This document shows, piece after piece, positions 1 through 13,232 of a stretch of 64,000 nucleotides of DNA. The translations under genes and the position numbers were made by a program. Where the stretch lies: positions 13,693,903 through 13,757,902 of the forward strand of contig CM036243.1 of assembly GCA_020698575.1 (NCBI GenBank). Reading direction: 5' to 3'. The notes below the pieces were generated by a model. That model searched no databases, was not told the DNA's origin, and saw only the letters and a program-made list of their open reading frames with translations. The stretch is from Bostrychus sinensis. Taxonomy: Eukaryota > Chordata > Actinopteri > Gobiiformes > Eleotridae. Every line of letters begins with the position of its first letter. Positions within the stretch are counted from its first letter, which is position 1.

Positions 1-3000
1 ATACAAATGCACACGTTACCATAGAAACCCATCTCCAGCCTTAAGGTTATGTGGTCCAAAAGATTGTAATGAGGTGAATGTAAAGAAAACTGATCTTCAA
101 CAGGCCTTTTTTTGTTTGATTTGGTGTAATTTTCCCAAAGAGTAAATCAGTGTAAAGGCACTTACTGGGCTTAAAGAGATACCAAGTGTTTCACCTTTAA
201 AATGTAGTGCTGTGAAAATTCAACAAGATAGGCCTTGGTTTTCACAAGGTTTAACACATTTTCTCCAATCAGCAGTAAAAGAGCTTTTTCACTATGCAGT
301 ATGAAGTGTGTTGATAAAAGAGGCTGCTAGAAAAAGTTTGACAATGCAGTTTCTGTTCACATTCTCATGAATACGCTCAGGTGTGAAGAAAACTCAGGTA
401 GCAATACTCGATAACATTTACACTACTATGTTTCTACGTTTTGAAGATCATCTGATGGTTAAATCAGTTGTTATGGGGTGAAATAAGCACCCTGCATCTC
501 CCCCTGCTGTCTCTGGGCTGAAAGTGACACTTGCACGTATGCACATTGCGGATAGCAAACTAGCAATTGCTTTTTTATTTCTCAGTCGTTTCACATCAGA
601 AGAGGTCAGTCATACCTCTTTTTTCAACTTACTCTACAATTTTTTAATCCTGTGGTTTTCTGGGGCACTTTTGAAGTACTCAAAAGCCCCAATAGGGACT
701 TATACATGCATTACTGAAGCAAAACAATCACTGTATTTTCTAATTGTTGCCCCAGTTGGTCTGTGCAATCAAACAGCGAAAGAAAAACACCTCGACCAGT
801 TTAAAAGAGGCCTGCTTTAGTGACATATGAAGACACAAAGAGAACAACTGTAAGACTAATTTCTTCTTGAGAACACCCCATTCTTCCAACTTCTAGGCTT
901 TCCCTGAATTCACCTGATGATGCTAACCCTGTAAATCTCCTGTCAGGAAAACCCTTATTTTCACTAGAGCCTCAGAGGAAGCTGCTGTCTTGTTTGTAGG
1001 CCTTAAGCATAAAGACCTGTCAATCAAACCACAGGGAAAAACGCATTTGGACTCTTGAAAGTAGGTAGCGACTGTACTGTTTACATTTTTGTGTCCACAG
1101 CTCATTGCGCCGGCTGTGTGAGTGGCATGCACTGCTGTGATCAGTGGACTGGGAAAGTGGGAGCGTTTATGGGGCATTCATAAAGTGGATAGTGTGCAGA
1201 CTGCAGAGACAGGGCTGGTGTGTCTGGTTAGTGGCAGTGAAGGATCGTGTGTCACTGTGTTAGTATGTAGGCCAGTGTTCTTGATTTAGGACACTCCAAC
1301 ATGTATGAGAACCAATCGTAACTAAGAGGCATCAATACAACAACGACATTTAAAGGAACTTCTACTGGGCAATTTTGTCAATAGCTCATACACACTCAGT
1401 ATTGTTATTTGCAACTACTTTTGTGGTTCATCTGCAATGTTTGACGTGTTAAGAGGTGGTATTCTGCATGTCTTGAATGTAAAGAATTAGTTATTTGAGT
1501 AAATGTGTTTGAACCAAAATACAACTAAGAAAAATTAAAATTTGTTTAGACAGCCAAGAGAAGTCATCACATCCTTTGTTGCAGCGATGCTATATTCTCT
1601 AACTGGTCGTTGTTCACATGAATCTATTTCGATTAGTCGATTAATAATCGGATAGAGAAGCGCGAGTAAAATTGTTAAAAACTTGAGGTGTTCTAAAGTT
1701 TTTATTAAAAATTGGTGCTAATGCTACCAAAAATCACTTAATTTTTACAAAATTAAATCAGACAAAGCTACAAGCATGTTTCTTGAGGATGTTTATATAG
1801 AGCATATATACATCAAATATCATCTGTAATACATATGAAATTTTTTATCAAAACACAAAATGTACATTGTTTTTAACTGCTTACTGCTCTATCTAGATAA
1901 TGAAGCCTTCTCTCACAGAACATGGCATGTGTCAGAGTCTATTATATATCCCAGTTGGCAATTACTAAATTAGTTGACGATTATTTCAATAATCAATTAT
2001 AATCAACTAATCTGATTAGTTGTTGCAGCCCTAGTTGAGTCCAGTTTGTCTTGTGTGTTTTAGGTGATTTTTGTGATGTTATGTAATTTGTATAATTTAA
2101 TATTGAAACTTTGTGTTGCTGCCAGTCTTGGTCAGGACTTCCAGTAAAAGAGACCTGAGATTTCAATGGGACTAAAATGATTGAATTAAAAATAACATAA
2201 AAAAAAAAAAAAAATAGAACTGATGTGCTCATTGGGGAGGGTACTGATATATGATGGTATAGAAAAAAAGTACATTTTGGTTAGTAATTAGTAAAAGGAG
2301 AAATAATTCATATTTCTGGTGCATCTTTAAAAATAAATAAATCAATAAATAGGGATCCAGACAGTGTATTCAGAGCATTTACCAGCATTTAGAAGCCAGA
2401 AAACAGCAGAATATGACTTTAATATTAAGTGGAGAATTATGTGTCACTGTGTTACCATGTGGCCATCTGTTAATGTCAGAGGTCTGGATTTATGCCATAA
2501 ATATCATACTGTATTTGAGAACCCACACATTTACAGTGTAAAGGCCGAGACAACGCAACAGCTGCGGCGCAGACATGATGGTGGCGACACGCAGCCATCC
2601 TTGTAATCCCTTCAAGCGGAGAAAGAATGGTGGCCATTGTTTGCACACAGTCCCCTCCGTGTTAATGTGTGATTTCACCCTGCCGTCAAAACTGTCATTT
2701 GTGCACGTCCGCGCCTAGCAACACTTCATCCGGCAACATGGTACACTTACCCCCCCCCACCCTGACCACCCAGTGCACACGGCCCCCTCAAATCCCACTC
2801 ACTCTTTCCCAAAGTAGATATTATTTTAGAAAGTCAGCCAGCAGGAAACCGCAGAAATATTCAAGCAGAAAGGACAGCCACAAAGCCAAGAGAAAAGTCT
2901 GGAGGCTCGAGAGTGTGAGGTTAGTGAGGGCAAAGAAGACACTGTCCTTTTGAACAGCTGTGGTCCTTATCTCAAAAAATGTTTCAGTAGTCTTCTATTG

Positions 3001-3838
3001 AGGCAATAGTTTTACCATAGCTTTCACAAAAAGAGATATTTTAATAATGTGGACATGTTGCACTTGTACTGAAAGCTTTCCTTTTTATAAACATACTTTC
3101 TACGAGTGCTAAAAAGTACTTAGTCTGGCCAATATACACAGTTTTGTTTTGGACAGCTGTGATTGCTTTAACAGCAGTTAAAAGCATAGGCTAAAGGGTG
3201 CACTCTGCGATAACACTAAAGACAACAGTGTCTGCTGAGAACACCGAGGCGGGCATTTTGGAAAACACTGCAGGCAGACAGCAAGTGTTCTGATTATATA
3301 TTCAATACAAAGAATTCAAGTTTAAGCTGAATATGTGGTTTACAGTGTAAGGCTTAGAGCGCTAGTAAATCTTTAATTAGGTAAGCAAGTACAGTATGTA
3401 TTTTAAATCACGGAGATGGACCAAAAGCATCTATGTCAAAGGCACTTATGTTCACAGTCTTTGACATTTATGCTTTTGCTTATGAATACTTACTTACTCT
3501 TGACAAATGAACAGTTTATTGGCCTGCTTGAACATTAATGTAGACAAACACACAGCACTGTAAATTTTGACTGAGTGGTAAAGTAACATGTCATGAAAGG
3601 CAAACTTTTCAACTGAAAATGAGTGCCAGAAGCCAAAACATTATCACAGAGCTACACACTTCAAGGCAAATCAGCTAAAAACTGAAGCATGAAATTATGG
3701 GATAATGGTTAACGACCAGTTCCAGCCTCCAAACCCTTTATCTACACTACAGCAGGACACAATTTGCATTCAGAGTACGAACGTGTTAAAACAAATGTGT
3801 GTGGAGATGACAGAGAATGATAAAAAGTGAGGACATAC
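1..3838 (-). other. gstcd intron, no exon seen
   Basis: No coding exon is supportable here on either strand; the short open frames lack splice context and family resemblance. Apart from the repeat relic at about 1.6-2.0 kb and a poly(A) run near 2200-2215, I see nothing distinctive. By position this is intron after gstcd coding exon 3. Confidence 0.6.
1580..2035. mobile_element. Possible hAT-like repeat relic
   Basis: The right end reads GATTAGTTGTTGCAGCCCTA, whose complement is the start of a common fish repeat (GGGCTGCAACTAATC type). The left end has a weaker TTGTTGCAGC match near 1578, and the interior repeats ATTAGTCGATTAATAATCG-like motifs. Boundaries and class are uncertain. Confidence 0.4.
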
Positions 3839-6800
3839 TTTGAGTTTGGTCATAGTGGGCCTCGGGCCACCAACAAAAGGCAGCTGTTGGCTGGTCTCCT
3901 GCTCACGCTCTAGTGGGCTGGATGGGCTGTGTGGTGCCGCAGGCTCTGATGGGCAGGACAAGGGAGGCCGAGGGGCGGAGAGAATTATCCCACAGGCTTT
4001 AGCTGCATGCAGGACCCCAGGTACCTCTTGGACACGGCTGTACCAGCGCAGCAGGTGGGGCAGGCGGTGTAGAGCACTCACAGCGTGAGTTTGGAGAGAA
4101 GTCTATCAAAGACAAAGCAAGGAGAAGAAAAATGAGAAGGAGAAGAAACAATCCAGCAAGGTATTGATTAAATGACTCATCAGGTGAGTCAGCTCCTGCA
4201 CAGCAAAATGTCATGTTCCACTAGAATTCACTCATCACTGTGATGAGCAGACATGCACAAGGGACCAAAATCAAAACAGAGCTGTGTGTGGAAAAGGAAG
4301 AAGGGGTGGGGAGGGGATGAAAACACAAATACATGATTAAAAGAATTGTGTGCAGTGGGACAGAGGGACAAAAGCAATGAGGGCACACAACTGGACAGAC
4401 TGGGAAAAACAGGATAATACCAAAGAGACATGATCAGTGGGACAGACAGGCAGACACAGACAGTGTCAGAGCGCGGGGCAGACTGGGGAGCAGGGGCAGC
4501 AGTGATACCACAAGTGCTGGAGTAGAACGAATATGTCGGGGCTGCTTCTGCCCTGGACAGAGATGGCCGTTAAGAGGAGACATGCTACGCTGAGTGTGAA
4601 ACTGGAAACCACTGGAGCACAGCTGACTACTAAAAGCCTCATTGTGAGAACTCAAGTTCATTCCCACAGTGGACGGAGAGCTCAAATAGAGGTGGAGCCC
4701 CACTTCACTACCTGACCAATCACAACACACACTGCATTAAGTCACTGCTATATGAAAAATATAAAATAACGTAGAGATCTACATTACCTTTGAAGTTTTA
4801 AAAATGTGCTTGAGGCCCTCAGGCCAAGCACCCAGCCGTTCTTGATCAGCTGCGGTGAGAAACATGCTTCCAGAGTAAAGTTATTGAAATGCATTTCAAC
4901 CTTGTCCGTTTGAATAGAATCCCTCCCACTGGCTGTTATCGGCCTTTGCCAGGTGCAGAGACCACCAGAGAGCAGAGCTGTGCCAAGTGTGATGCTGTGC
5001 AGCTCCTTAACTCCACTTTCAGCCTAGACACATCTGAGGAGCCTGGACTACTGCTCACCTTGACCACACTTACATAACCATAAGTCATGCACAATTTGCC
5101 CTAATATATGACAGCCTTGTCAGGCAGCAGTAAATACACGTGATGGTGTCTTTCAGCCCTAGTGGTACAGAATCGAATGAAAAAGGTGATAGCTCAAACA
5201 GGCAGCTAATAATTTTGCTTTGAGACTAAGATATGTATTGCTTCAAAACTTCTAGCTATAAGTCCAGTGTTAGGCAGTTGTTTCTAGATTAGACTCAAGG
5301 CAAGGGTCTGATTGTTTATTTTTTGCCTAATAATTTGTGTAAGGTTTATTTAATGTACGTGAAACAATATTTTCTTTTTTTTCTGACCCACAAGTTGAGA
5401 ATCACTGCCTAATTCCAATGAGAAGAGTAATAGGCCAAACCTGAACTGTTGGCCAAAACACTCTCATCTATCAAAACTTTTGACAATAGCACTTGAGCAA
5501 TGTAATATATAGTCTTGTCTTTTCACAGAACATTCGTTTATCAGGTGATTAAACAATTTTACTCAAATGTAAGAAAAAAATAGTGTATTTTAATTACCTA
5601 TAGCAATTTACCTTACAGGTTATTCCAGCCGCACATGAAATAAAATGTATGAAAACAAAAGACTAAAACTTATAACTCACAGTGGTTCCTTATTGCTCGC
5701 TCTTAAGTATTGAAAGCACACATACATCATAATTGTCAAGGCTCTTACCAGGTACTGATAGATGCAGGGGAGAAGTACCACATCAGTCAAAGTGAAGTAC
5801 AGCCCTTCAGCGAACACATGCTCCAGAGGCGGCAGATCTGTGGTCTTCACCTTCCTGATCTCAGAGCTCTCTCTGGTGGCAGATGACGGAACTGAATCTA
5901 CAGACAACTTGGCAAGGGCAGCATTAAGCTCCAGTCTATCATCAGATTGAGTGAGGTTACTATCTGCTCTCCCTTGACCTTCAGCAAACTCACTTTTTTT
6001 ATTTTGTTTTTGTTGCGTGAGTTTCTGTCTTCGGATTTTGTCGTCATTGTGAACTTTTACAGGCTCAGAGAGTCTGTGTTCAAGAGTGAGAATGGGGAGA
6101 GGAAGCTGGATCTCTGGACTAGTAGGATTTCTTAAATGTTCCTCGACAGCAGATGGAATGCCCAGTTCACAAAGCCGTGTCCACTTGCTCACCTGAGAAC
6201 ACAAAAGAAACATGCTTTAAAATGTTGTGTTATAAGTGATGTATGGGGATTTTCTACACCATTGGCAAACAAATTAATACAAGGTGAAAATCCCTACAGA
6301 GCAATGCATGAGAAAATAAAATCATTTCACGCTGTCTCACTTTTTTAATTACAATATCTATATAGTTCAATTAATCTTTAATTAATTAATAATTATCCAT
6401 TATGAATGCCCTAGGAAAACAAAACAAACAACAAAAATAAACAAATATTGAGGATATGAAACATCCATCAAGACCAAGATAGTAATAAAATTACCTGCAT
6501 TCACTTGGTTCGCTCACAAGTCTTGAGTCAGTAAAACAAAGTCTAGACCTAGTAGCCTGTAAACCGGACCCATTATTTTAAAAAGTCCAAGTTTGCAGAA
6601 ACCTCATGAGACCTTAGTTCAGTTCAGGTTATTCAGTCACTTAATGAACATAGTAAAGAGCAACAAAGTAGTAATCATGGAATTGGGTCTGAAAAGGCTC
6701 AGGCAGAAGCAAAGCCTATTAATGCTCGTTACAACTGCTTAACCTTGACTTGAATAAACATAGTAATAAAGAAGAGTAGTAATAAACAAAAATGGGGAAA

Positions 6801-8494
6801 AATTGCTTACAGTCATAACTCTCAAAAATAGAAGTGTACAATATTTTTTTTAATGAAAAGTGAACTTCATATTTTCAATGCCAAGTGAGTACTGTTCCAC
6901 AATTGAACCCCAGTAAGTAGTAAGAAACACTTCTCCTCCTAACTTCCTTTTTAGTGTTTTGTAAAGTAAATTTACACATACACTATATTGCTAAAAGTAT
7001 TCGCTCACCCACCCAAATAAATTAATTCAAGTGTTCCAATCACTTCCGTGGCCACAGGTGTAGAAAAATCAAGAACCTAGGCATGCAGCTTTGTGGAATA
7101 CTTTGTGGAAAAGTTGTTCCAACATGACTGCCCACCAGTACACAGAGTCCTGACTTCAACCCGATAGAACACCTTCGGGATGAATTAGATTGCAAGCCAG
7201 ACCTTCTCGTCCAACATCAGTGTCTGACCTCACAAATGCGCTGCTGGAAGAATGGTCAAAAATTCCCAGAGACGCTCCTAAACCTTTGGGAAAGCTTTCC
7301 CAGAAGAGTTGATGCTGTTATAGCTGCAAAGGGTGGGCCTACGTCATATTAAACCCTATGGATTAAGAATTAAGCTCATATGCGTGTAAAGGCAGGTGAG
7401 CAGATACTTTTGGAAAGATAGTGTATCTCTCAACTCATATTCTCAGGAACTAGAAAGCTCTTAAAAAAAACATATTTAATATAAAAGGCAATGCACAGTT
7501 CTCCTGAAAACCACCCAATGGTTTAAGTAAGAGTTATTGTTGTAATTTTGTAATATTTAAAATGTTAGGATTAATATATGCATTATACACACTTTTGATT
7601 GATACAAAAAGATGAAGGTAAATTCAACATCTATCACAATGACAATAAGTTAAGTAACTTAATTTGGATATTTTCTCTTAGTCAGTTAAAAAAAATAGAG
7701 TATGTACTTACAAACTGTTAAAAATACTGGAAAAGTGGGAACAATATGGTTTCTTTAGAGTCAAATACACAAAATACACAATATTTGCTCTCCTTCTTTG
7801 GGTTTTGATTTAAATACATAATAGAGCGTGTTAGTTTGTAAACGATGATTAGATTTCACACTTTAATAGATGCTGGTATTATAGTAATGATACTTAACAG
7901 TCCAAAGAGTTTGTGGGTGCTGAAAGGTTACGTGATGTGGCTTAAACTGGGTATAATTTTTTTACACCAATATTATAATCTAGAAGGTTAATAATAATCT
8001 ATATATCAAGATCAAATATATTACAGAATAAAAATGTGTGACCACCATAGACCACCAGTATAAAAGAAACCTTTCAGACCAACCTCAGCACAAGCCTTCA
8101 GACACGTCTTTTTAAAGCCTAGTAAAGCCAGCACATCATTCCTGGAGGGGTCAGCCTCCAGAGTTCTGTTGATGATGTGACGAAGTACCACAGCCAGTCC
8201 AGCTCTGCACAGCCTCCCAGTGTCATCCAGGACAGAGGGCAGCCGACAGCTCTTCACCAGCGGGGGTAGAGACTCCAGCCCGACGTGGGACACTTCCAGA
8301 AACTCGGGGAGGAGAGCTTTTAGTGATTCCGAGCTGGCAGTCTTAGAGGAGGACACCAGGAAAACCTTAAAGGATTTGCATTCGCAGTATGACAAGAGGA
8401 ACAGGACAACTGAAGTGTGCAGCGGGAGACGAGGCTCTCCATTTTCGTGATAGACTTCTAAAAAAAGAATGGGATGCTTTTCCGTGGCTTTCAT
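3839..8494 (-). CDS. gstcd: gstcd, 5' part (glutathione S-transferase C-terminal domain containing), partial
   Basis: Three coding exons on the minus strand: 8494-8084 (ATG at 8494; 137 codons), 6192-5749 (148 codons) and 4102-3839 (88 codons), all joined in phase 0, giving 373 of roughly 630 residues. The match to vertebrate GSTCD runs throughout: RVHNDDK-like motif (here KVHNDDKIRRQKL), DLPPLEHVFAEGLYFTLTDVVLLPC (quoted in part) and WYSRVQEVPGV, ending PTMTKLK before a GTATGT donor. This half holds the GST-C-like region; the SAM-methyltransferase-like C-terminal half is not in the window and must lie left of base 1, since I see no further exon in 1-3838. Joining exon 2 directly to exon 3 gives the same spacing (19 residues) between the CIYQYL and WYSRVQEVPGV motifs as in the human protein. 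The biochemical role of GSTCD is not settled; in human it is known from lung-function association and head-to-head pairing with INTS12. Confidence 0.93.
6979..7425. mobile_element. Internally deleted Tc1/mariner-type transposon
   Basis: The element runs 6981-7423, flanked by TA on both sides (6979-6980 and 7424-7425). Its ends are inverted repeats: CACTATATTGCTAAAAGTAT on the left and its imperfect complement CACTATCTTTCCAAAAGTAT on the right. Inside, the plus strand still reads a broken Tc1 transposase tail, including a DFNPIEHLRDELD-like stretch near 7150-7195. The transposase start and most of the DDE domain are missing, so it is non-autonomous. It sits in gstcd intron 1 of the coding part. 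Confidence 0.85.
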
Positions 8495-8740
8495 GTTCTA
8501 AAATAAAATGAAATAAGGACTTTTATCACTTTTTCGGTTAACACATTTGCATTAAAGGTATTAATAAAACGTAGGACTAAATGTAAGATAATGTCACCAA
8601 TGAAACAAACAGGTACTTACAGCAGGTCCCGTTTAAATACTCTAAAAATACCGGCTTTTAAACCACGTTGTTATGATACATGCTCAAACTTCCTGGAAGC
8701 CCCTTTAGTCCTTCCTCTTCTAACGCTAACATAGTTCCAC
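8495..8740 (-). other. gstcd: gstcd 5' non-coding exon and first intron
   Basis: Directly before the ATG, the minus strand reads a T-rich tract ending TTTTAG then AACATG, a splice acceptor in the 5' UTR. A GTAAGT donor lies at 8620-8615, so a non-coding first exon probably runs from about 8740 to 8621. The exact transcription start cannot be seen. Confidence 0.55.
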
Positions 8741-9054
8741 AGCGCCATCTATTGTCTGTGTAAACGATACTTCGAATAAAAAAAAAGTACATATGTGTTT
8801 TCAAATATTTATAAAAGCAATAAATAATTATCTTGTAATAAAATAATCTAATTACAATTAATAGAGGAATAAATTTTGAATGTATATGTTTTCACTAAGG
8901 TTCCGTAATCTGCCACCTTGTACATTCCGGAAGCATTTAATGGTTGCACAATCTGTACTTACAAGGAAAACCGTCAGCAACACTGACCGTTTATTCCTTT
9001 GTAGACAGTCTAAGTCCTATATAAAAAATATCGATATAAGGGCAGACCTCTAAG
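8621..9054. promoter_or_regulatory. Bidirectional promoter interval between gstcd and ints12
   Basis: The predicted non-coding first exons of gstcd (minus, donor at 8620) and ints12 (plus, donor after 9054) face away from each other with only a few hundred bases between them. This matches the head-to-head arrangement known in mammals. There is no obvious TATA box at a fixed distance and the sequence is AT-rich rather than a strong CpG island. A CTCF-like core (minus strand AGATGGCGCTG) lies at about 8738-8750. Confidence 0.5.
8960..9054 (+). other. ints12: ints12 non-coding first exon (approximate)
   Basis: A donor (TAAG then GTAGGT) follows 9054, and the coding exon has an acceptor CATTCCAG ending at 10098. 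That leaves a 5' UTR exon somewhere before 9054 and a first intron 9055-10098. The start is a guess. Confidence 0.45.
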
Positions 9055-9545
9055 GTAGGTAACTGTCAGTATAAGTATTTTGCTATGTCTGTCTTTGTAA
9101 TTAGACCCCTGTGGACGTAAGTTTAGCTTTGTGGTGTCGCCGGTACACTCTGTGTCCGCTCAGGACCAGTGTCGTTACTGGGAGACTGAAGTCAGTCACT
9201 GTTGTGGTGTTTTTGATTTTGAATGCCAATTTTTGCACTGTCAGACGTTTTTAGTCTCTAATACTGATATCAGGTATATAAACAGGCAGTATTATTCATC
9301 AAATCAAAATCAACAATGTGATATTTTATAAAACGTTGATATTGTGTAATTTATTCTAAGATTTTTTTTTATCCTAAGAGGATATTTCGTTTTTTGTTTG
9401 TTTGTTTTGTTTTGATGTTTGTTTGTTTGTTTGTTTACATAATCATACGTCCACCCAAATAATTTTTATATTTTTTATAATCTCTAGCACCATATTTCTT
9501 AATGCTAATGTTTAAATTCACTGTTTTGGTATTTTGGCGTCTGAG

Positions 9546-9907
9546 TAGGGTGACTACCCCAAAAAGTACAAAAGTGGGACAAGTTGTGTGATTTTGTGGG
9601 ACAACTCAAGTAGTAAATGTTTTGATATACAAATCTAACTTACTGAGATACAAGTTGCTTGCCGTTTAGGGCCTATAAAACATATGATGTGGTGTTTTTG
9701 TCCCAAAAAAGAACGCTCACAAATATTTATTCTACATTTTACACCAGGAATACTGACCTTACCTTGTTGTTCTTAAATTGAATCTCATTTATAAGATCCA
9801 CCGAGCACCAATGAAAAAGTGGGACATTTTCTTGATATGTAGGACCAGGGTACAAATGCCTAAATGGCTGTGCAGTACAACCAGAAGTGGGACAGGTGGT
9901 CACCCTA
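9546..9907. mobile_element. Short non-autonomous DNA transposon (MITE-like)
   Basis: The 362-bp block opens with TAGGGTGACTACCCC and closes with the imperfect complement GGTGGTCACCCTA. Both arms also carry AAAGTGGGACA-type or AGTGGGACAGG-type subterminal motifs. There is no coding capacity and no clear target-site duplication. It lies in ints12 intron 1. Confidence 0.6.
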
Positions 9908-10107
9908 CATCTAAGTGTTAATTTTATGGCTGAGAAAAGCTTATTCTAATTTTGTAAGCTTGTAGTATTGTAGAGTGGAGAAAATAAATACTCTAGTTCT
10001 ATTGTTTTTTGTTTTGTTTTGTTTTTTTTTATCTATGAATGGTTTATAGCAACACACTCTAAAACACAGTCTCAGTTAACTGGTTGTATACATTCCAGTC
10101 TAAAGCC

Positions 10108-11205
10108 ATGGCTGGACCAGTCACTTTGGAGTTGGACCCTATTTTCCTGAAGGGTCTGAGTTACCTTCACTCCAAGAGTAAAGACTCTGCAGAGAAACTG
10201 AAAGCACTGCTCGATGAGGCCCTTGCAAGAGGAAGTGACACATCCTATCGCACATTGCAAAAAGTACAGTTATTAAGATTATTTGTTTTATTTGTATCCT
10301 TTCTGTCACCATAGCTTATTATTACATTAATAATAATGTGTTTGGTTGTTTACAGGACATAGAAGTGTCATCAAAAGGGTCTATTTCAAAACTCAGCTTG
10401 AATAAACAGGATTCCAAGTCATCATCTAGTTCTTCATCCTCCAGCAGCAGCAGTGGAAGCAGCAAATCAAGTTCTGAAAAGAGCAAAAAAGAGGGAGAGA
10501 AAAGACCCTCTGAGAAGGTAATGTACTGTCTACAAAATGTCAACCTAATTTTTACTTTTTTATTATTAACTGTAGTGTTTATGGTTAAATTGGTATACAG
10601 TTAGACACAAAACTGAATCTTGAAGCTCAGTAACTTGACTATTGTATTATTCACAGTTGTAATATGTTGTGTTCATAATTCTGATTAATAGGTGAGGGTT
10701 GACTTGTCAGATGTGGACCCACCAAAGAAGCCTCGACTTGAGAAACAGGAGAACCGCTCTTCACCGATCACTGTGCAAACCAGCAAAGATCTTGTGCCAA
10801 ATATCAGCGACTATGATGAGACCAATGCAGATGATTTTGCTATGGAAATGGGCCTGGCCTGTGTTGTTTGCAGGTATCACACACTCTGTTTTGTGTATTT
10901 TATATTCTAGTCTATTGTATTTACAGTGCATGCACAAGATAATGAATTCTTCATCTTGAAGTTGATGATGTCAAAATCAAGACCTTAAAAGATCTTAAAA
11001 TGTTTAAATTGTTAAATAATCTTAGTCTAGCCTTTAAAGGTTGGATCTGAATTGGAGAATACAGTATGTTTTATAAAACCATTTATGCTCAAATAATTGA
11101 ACCACCCACCTCGTATGAATGTGTTAGTCTGAATGTGGTGGTGTGTCTTATGGCAGTAGGAGAGGCCGTAGGCACAGTCAGGCAAAATGCAATATAAATT
11201 TAAGC

Positions 11206-11244
<39 letters not shown>

Positions 11245-11793
11245 GATTATTATTAAGTGATCATACCATCACTAATGTTGAGGTTGCCAAAAAGCTGCAA
11301 CAAAATTATATTTGAGTTTGTTGGTTTTTTATTTGTTTTTTATATTTATATCTAAAGACAAATGACTGTGACAATGGGTAACCAGCTGGTGGAGTGCCAG
11401 GAATGCCACAACTTGTACCACCAAGACTGCCACAAACCCCAAGTAACAGACAAAGAAGTGAACGACCCAAGACTTGTGTGGTACTGTGCCAGATGCACAA
11501 GACAAATGAAACGAATGGTACTGAGCCATATTATTCATCTTTATACAGTGTTACTAATATTTATACAAGCTATTTTAAGTTTTCTTTTTGGTGTGTGATT
11601 TAGGCCCAGAAACCTCCACAGAAGCCATCTCCAGTCTCTGCATCATCAGCGCCCGTTGTGAAAGACACTTTGGTGAAAAAGACAGAGCTTAAATCCAAAC
11701 CTGACACATCCAGCACATTCCAAGCAAGCACATTTCAAGCATTCAAAAGAACAGAAGTCAAGGTATGTGATTACTCTATATAGGCTGTAATAT

Positions 11794-11892
<99 letters not shown>

Positions 11893-13232
11893 AACCCATC
11901 ATCTGGGCTCTTTTTAAGTAGCATTGGTATTACTACTGAATGCATGTGTATAGGAAGTAGGTATTTTACTGTCGCTTACCCTGACATTGTTTTGGTAGCA
12001 AGCTTGTTCCCCTGTAGAGTGTTATTTGACTATGTAAATGCCAAGCCAAACATTCCAAGGCTTTCTCTTACAGCATACAACAAAATGCAAACTTAACATC
12101 CTTCACTGTCTTTTCTTTGTCATTAAAGCACATTAAGGCTGCAATACCCAAGCCCACATACCCTACTTGCTTACAATATAGTGACCAGCCTTCTATTATA
12201 TTTTTATTTAGATTATCTTACTTAGGCCTTTAACTCATTATGGTGACAATGTATCTCTCTCCAAAGTCATTTAAAGTAAAACTGTACCTTTTTGCTTATC
12301 CATTACCATAGTTTAAAGCTTACTTTAGACATCTAGCTTTGAGTTCAGCCTTTTTTTTTTTTTTTTTTTTTGTAATAAAGCCATAATATAGTCTTAACCA
12401 GTTCAGCTTATTTCAAACAAAAATATTTAAATATACTAAATGTTTAAACAGATTTTAAAATGTAGTATACCATAAAGGATGTAATAAAATAATCTAGAAA
12501 AATAACTCAAGGGAGAACAACTATGTTCGATGATGTCCTTAAGTCTCTCCTTTTCATGGTTCATTTTTATAGATAAGCTTTTTGCATATAACAGTATTCA
12601 ATGTAATTTAACAGTTAAAAATTGCATACTGCACAATTAAATGAGGTTAATCCTGATGATGTCTCATGCAGGCATCCACTACACCAGCAAACCCCACCAG
12701 CAGCAGTGCCTCCTCCTCGGGCAGTGGTCTTACAGGTTGGGCTGCATTTGGTGCCAAGACAAGCACGTCTATAGCAACCAGCTCTAAACTAAGTTCCTCA
12801 GGCTCAAGTAACAGCAAGACCCTGACTGCTCCCTCAGGTCAGAAACCTGTCGGGCTGTCTGGACTAGCTGGAGCTAAGTCGGGACTCGGGGGAGCTAAGA
12901 TCCCTGTCAGCGGTAATGGAAATGGTTCTAGCCAGGTGCCACTGAAACCCCCTCCACCTCTGACTCTGGGTAAGCAGCCAATAAACCGATCGTCCAGCAG
13001 CGAAAGCCAAGGAAAGGCTCCATCAGGGGCCGGATCCCCCGGAGCATCCCAGTCAAGTGCAGGAGGGAACGGAACGTCTAGTGGTAATGGAGGAGGGAAT
13101 GGGAACAATGGGAACGGCTCAAAGGCAGCACCAGGGGTCAAAGAGCCAACTTCCCAGGAGTCCCAGCTTAATGCTATGAAACGCTTACAACTGGTGAAGA
13201 AGAAAGCCGCGCAGAAGAAAATGAAGAAATGA
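10108..13232 (+). CDS. ints12: ints12, Integrator complex subunit 12, complete
   Basis: Six coding exons: 10108-10263, 10356-10517, 10692-10873, 11358-11517, 11604-11762 and 12672-13232 (TGA). All phases agree and give 459 aa, against about 462 in human. The ATG has a good Kozak context (GCCATGG) and starts a conserved ELDPIFLKGLSYLHSKSKDS segment. A C4HC3 PHD finger uses C163, C166, C180, C183, H188, C191, C210 and C213; an intron interrupts it just after CVVC. A Ser-rich linker lies at about residues 60-100. The C-terminus is Ser/Gly/Asn-rich with a GLTGWAAFGAK motif and a PLKPPPPLTLGK motif, and ends in a Lys-rich SQESQLNAMKRLQLVKKKAA-type tail. INTS12 is a nuclear subunit of Integrator, which cleaves snRNA 3' ends and attenuates paused RNA polymerase II. 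Plus strand, divergent from gstcd, convergent with arhgef38. Confidence 0.97.
11206..11255. repeat. (ATT)n microsatellite
   Basis: About 13 tandem ATT units with one or two interruptions, in the ints12 intron just upstream of the exon that encodes most of the PHD finger. Confidence 0.9.
11790..11885. repeat. (TA)n microsatellite, about 95 bp
   Basis: A nearly pure run of alternating T and A begins 28 bases after the ints12 exon ending at 11762. The long open frame seen through it on the minus strand (Tyr-Ile repeats) is an artefact of the dinucleotide. The tract could form a cruciform and is prone to length change. Confidence 0.95.
12352..12371. repeat. Poly(T) tract
   Basis: Twenty consecutive T within ints12 intron 5. 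It could be a retroelement tail in minus orientation, but no recognisable body adjoins it. Confidence 0.7.

Noticed and set aside
4788..4849. 62-nt exon-like stretch on minus in gstcd (reads ADQERLGAWPEGLKHIFKTS) with CAG acceptor and GTAATG donor
   Set aside because: Its length breaks the reading phase between the exons 6192-5749 and 4102-3839. Direct joining of those exons keeps phase and reproduces the 19-residue spacing of the human protein. It might still be a cryptic exon.
11646..11945. 99-aa open frame on minus with long Tyr-Ile repeats
   Set aside because: Generated by the (TA)n microsatellite and antisense to an ints12 exon.
12839..13141. Pro/Phe-rich 100-aa frame antisense to the last ints12 exon
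   Set aside because: Shadow of the Gly/Asn/Ser-rich coding sequence on the plus strand.
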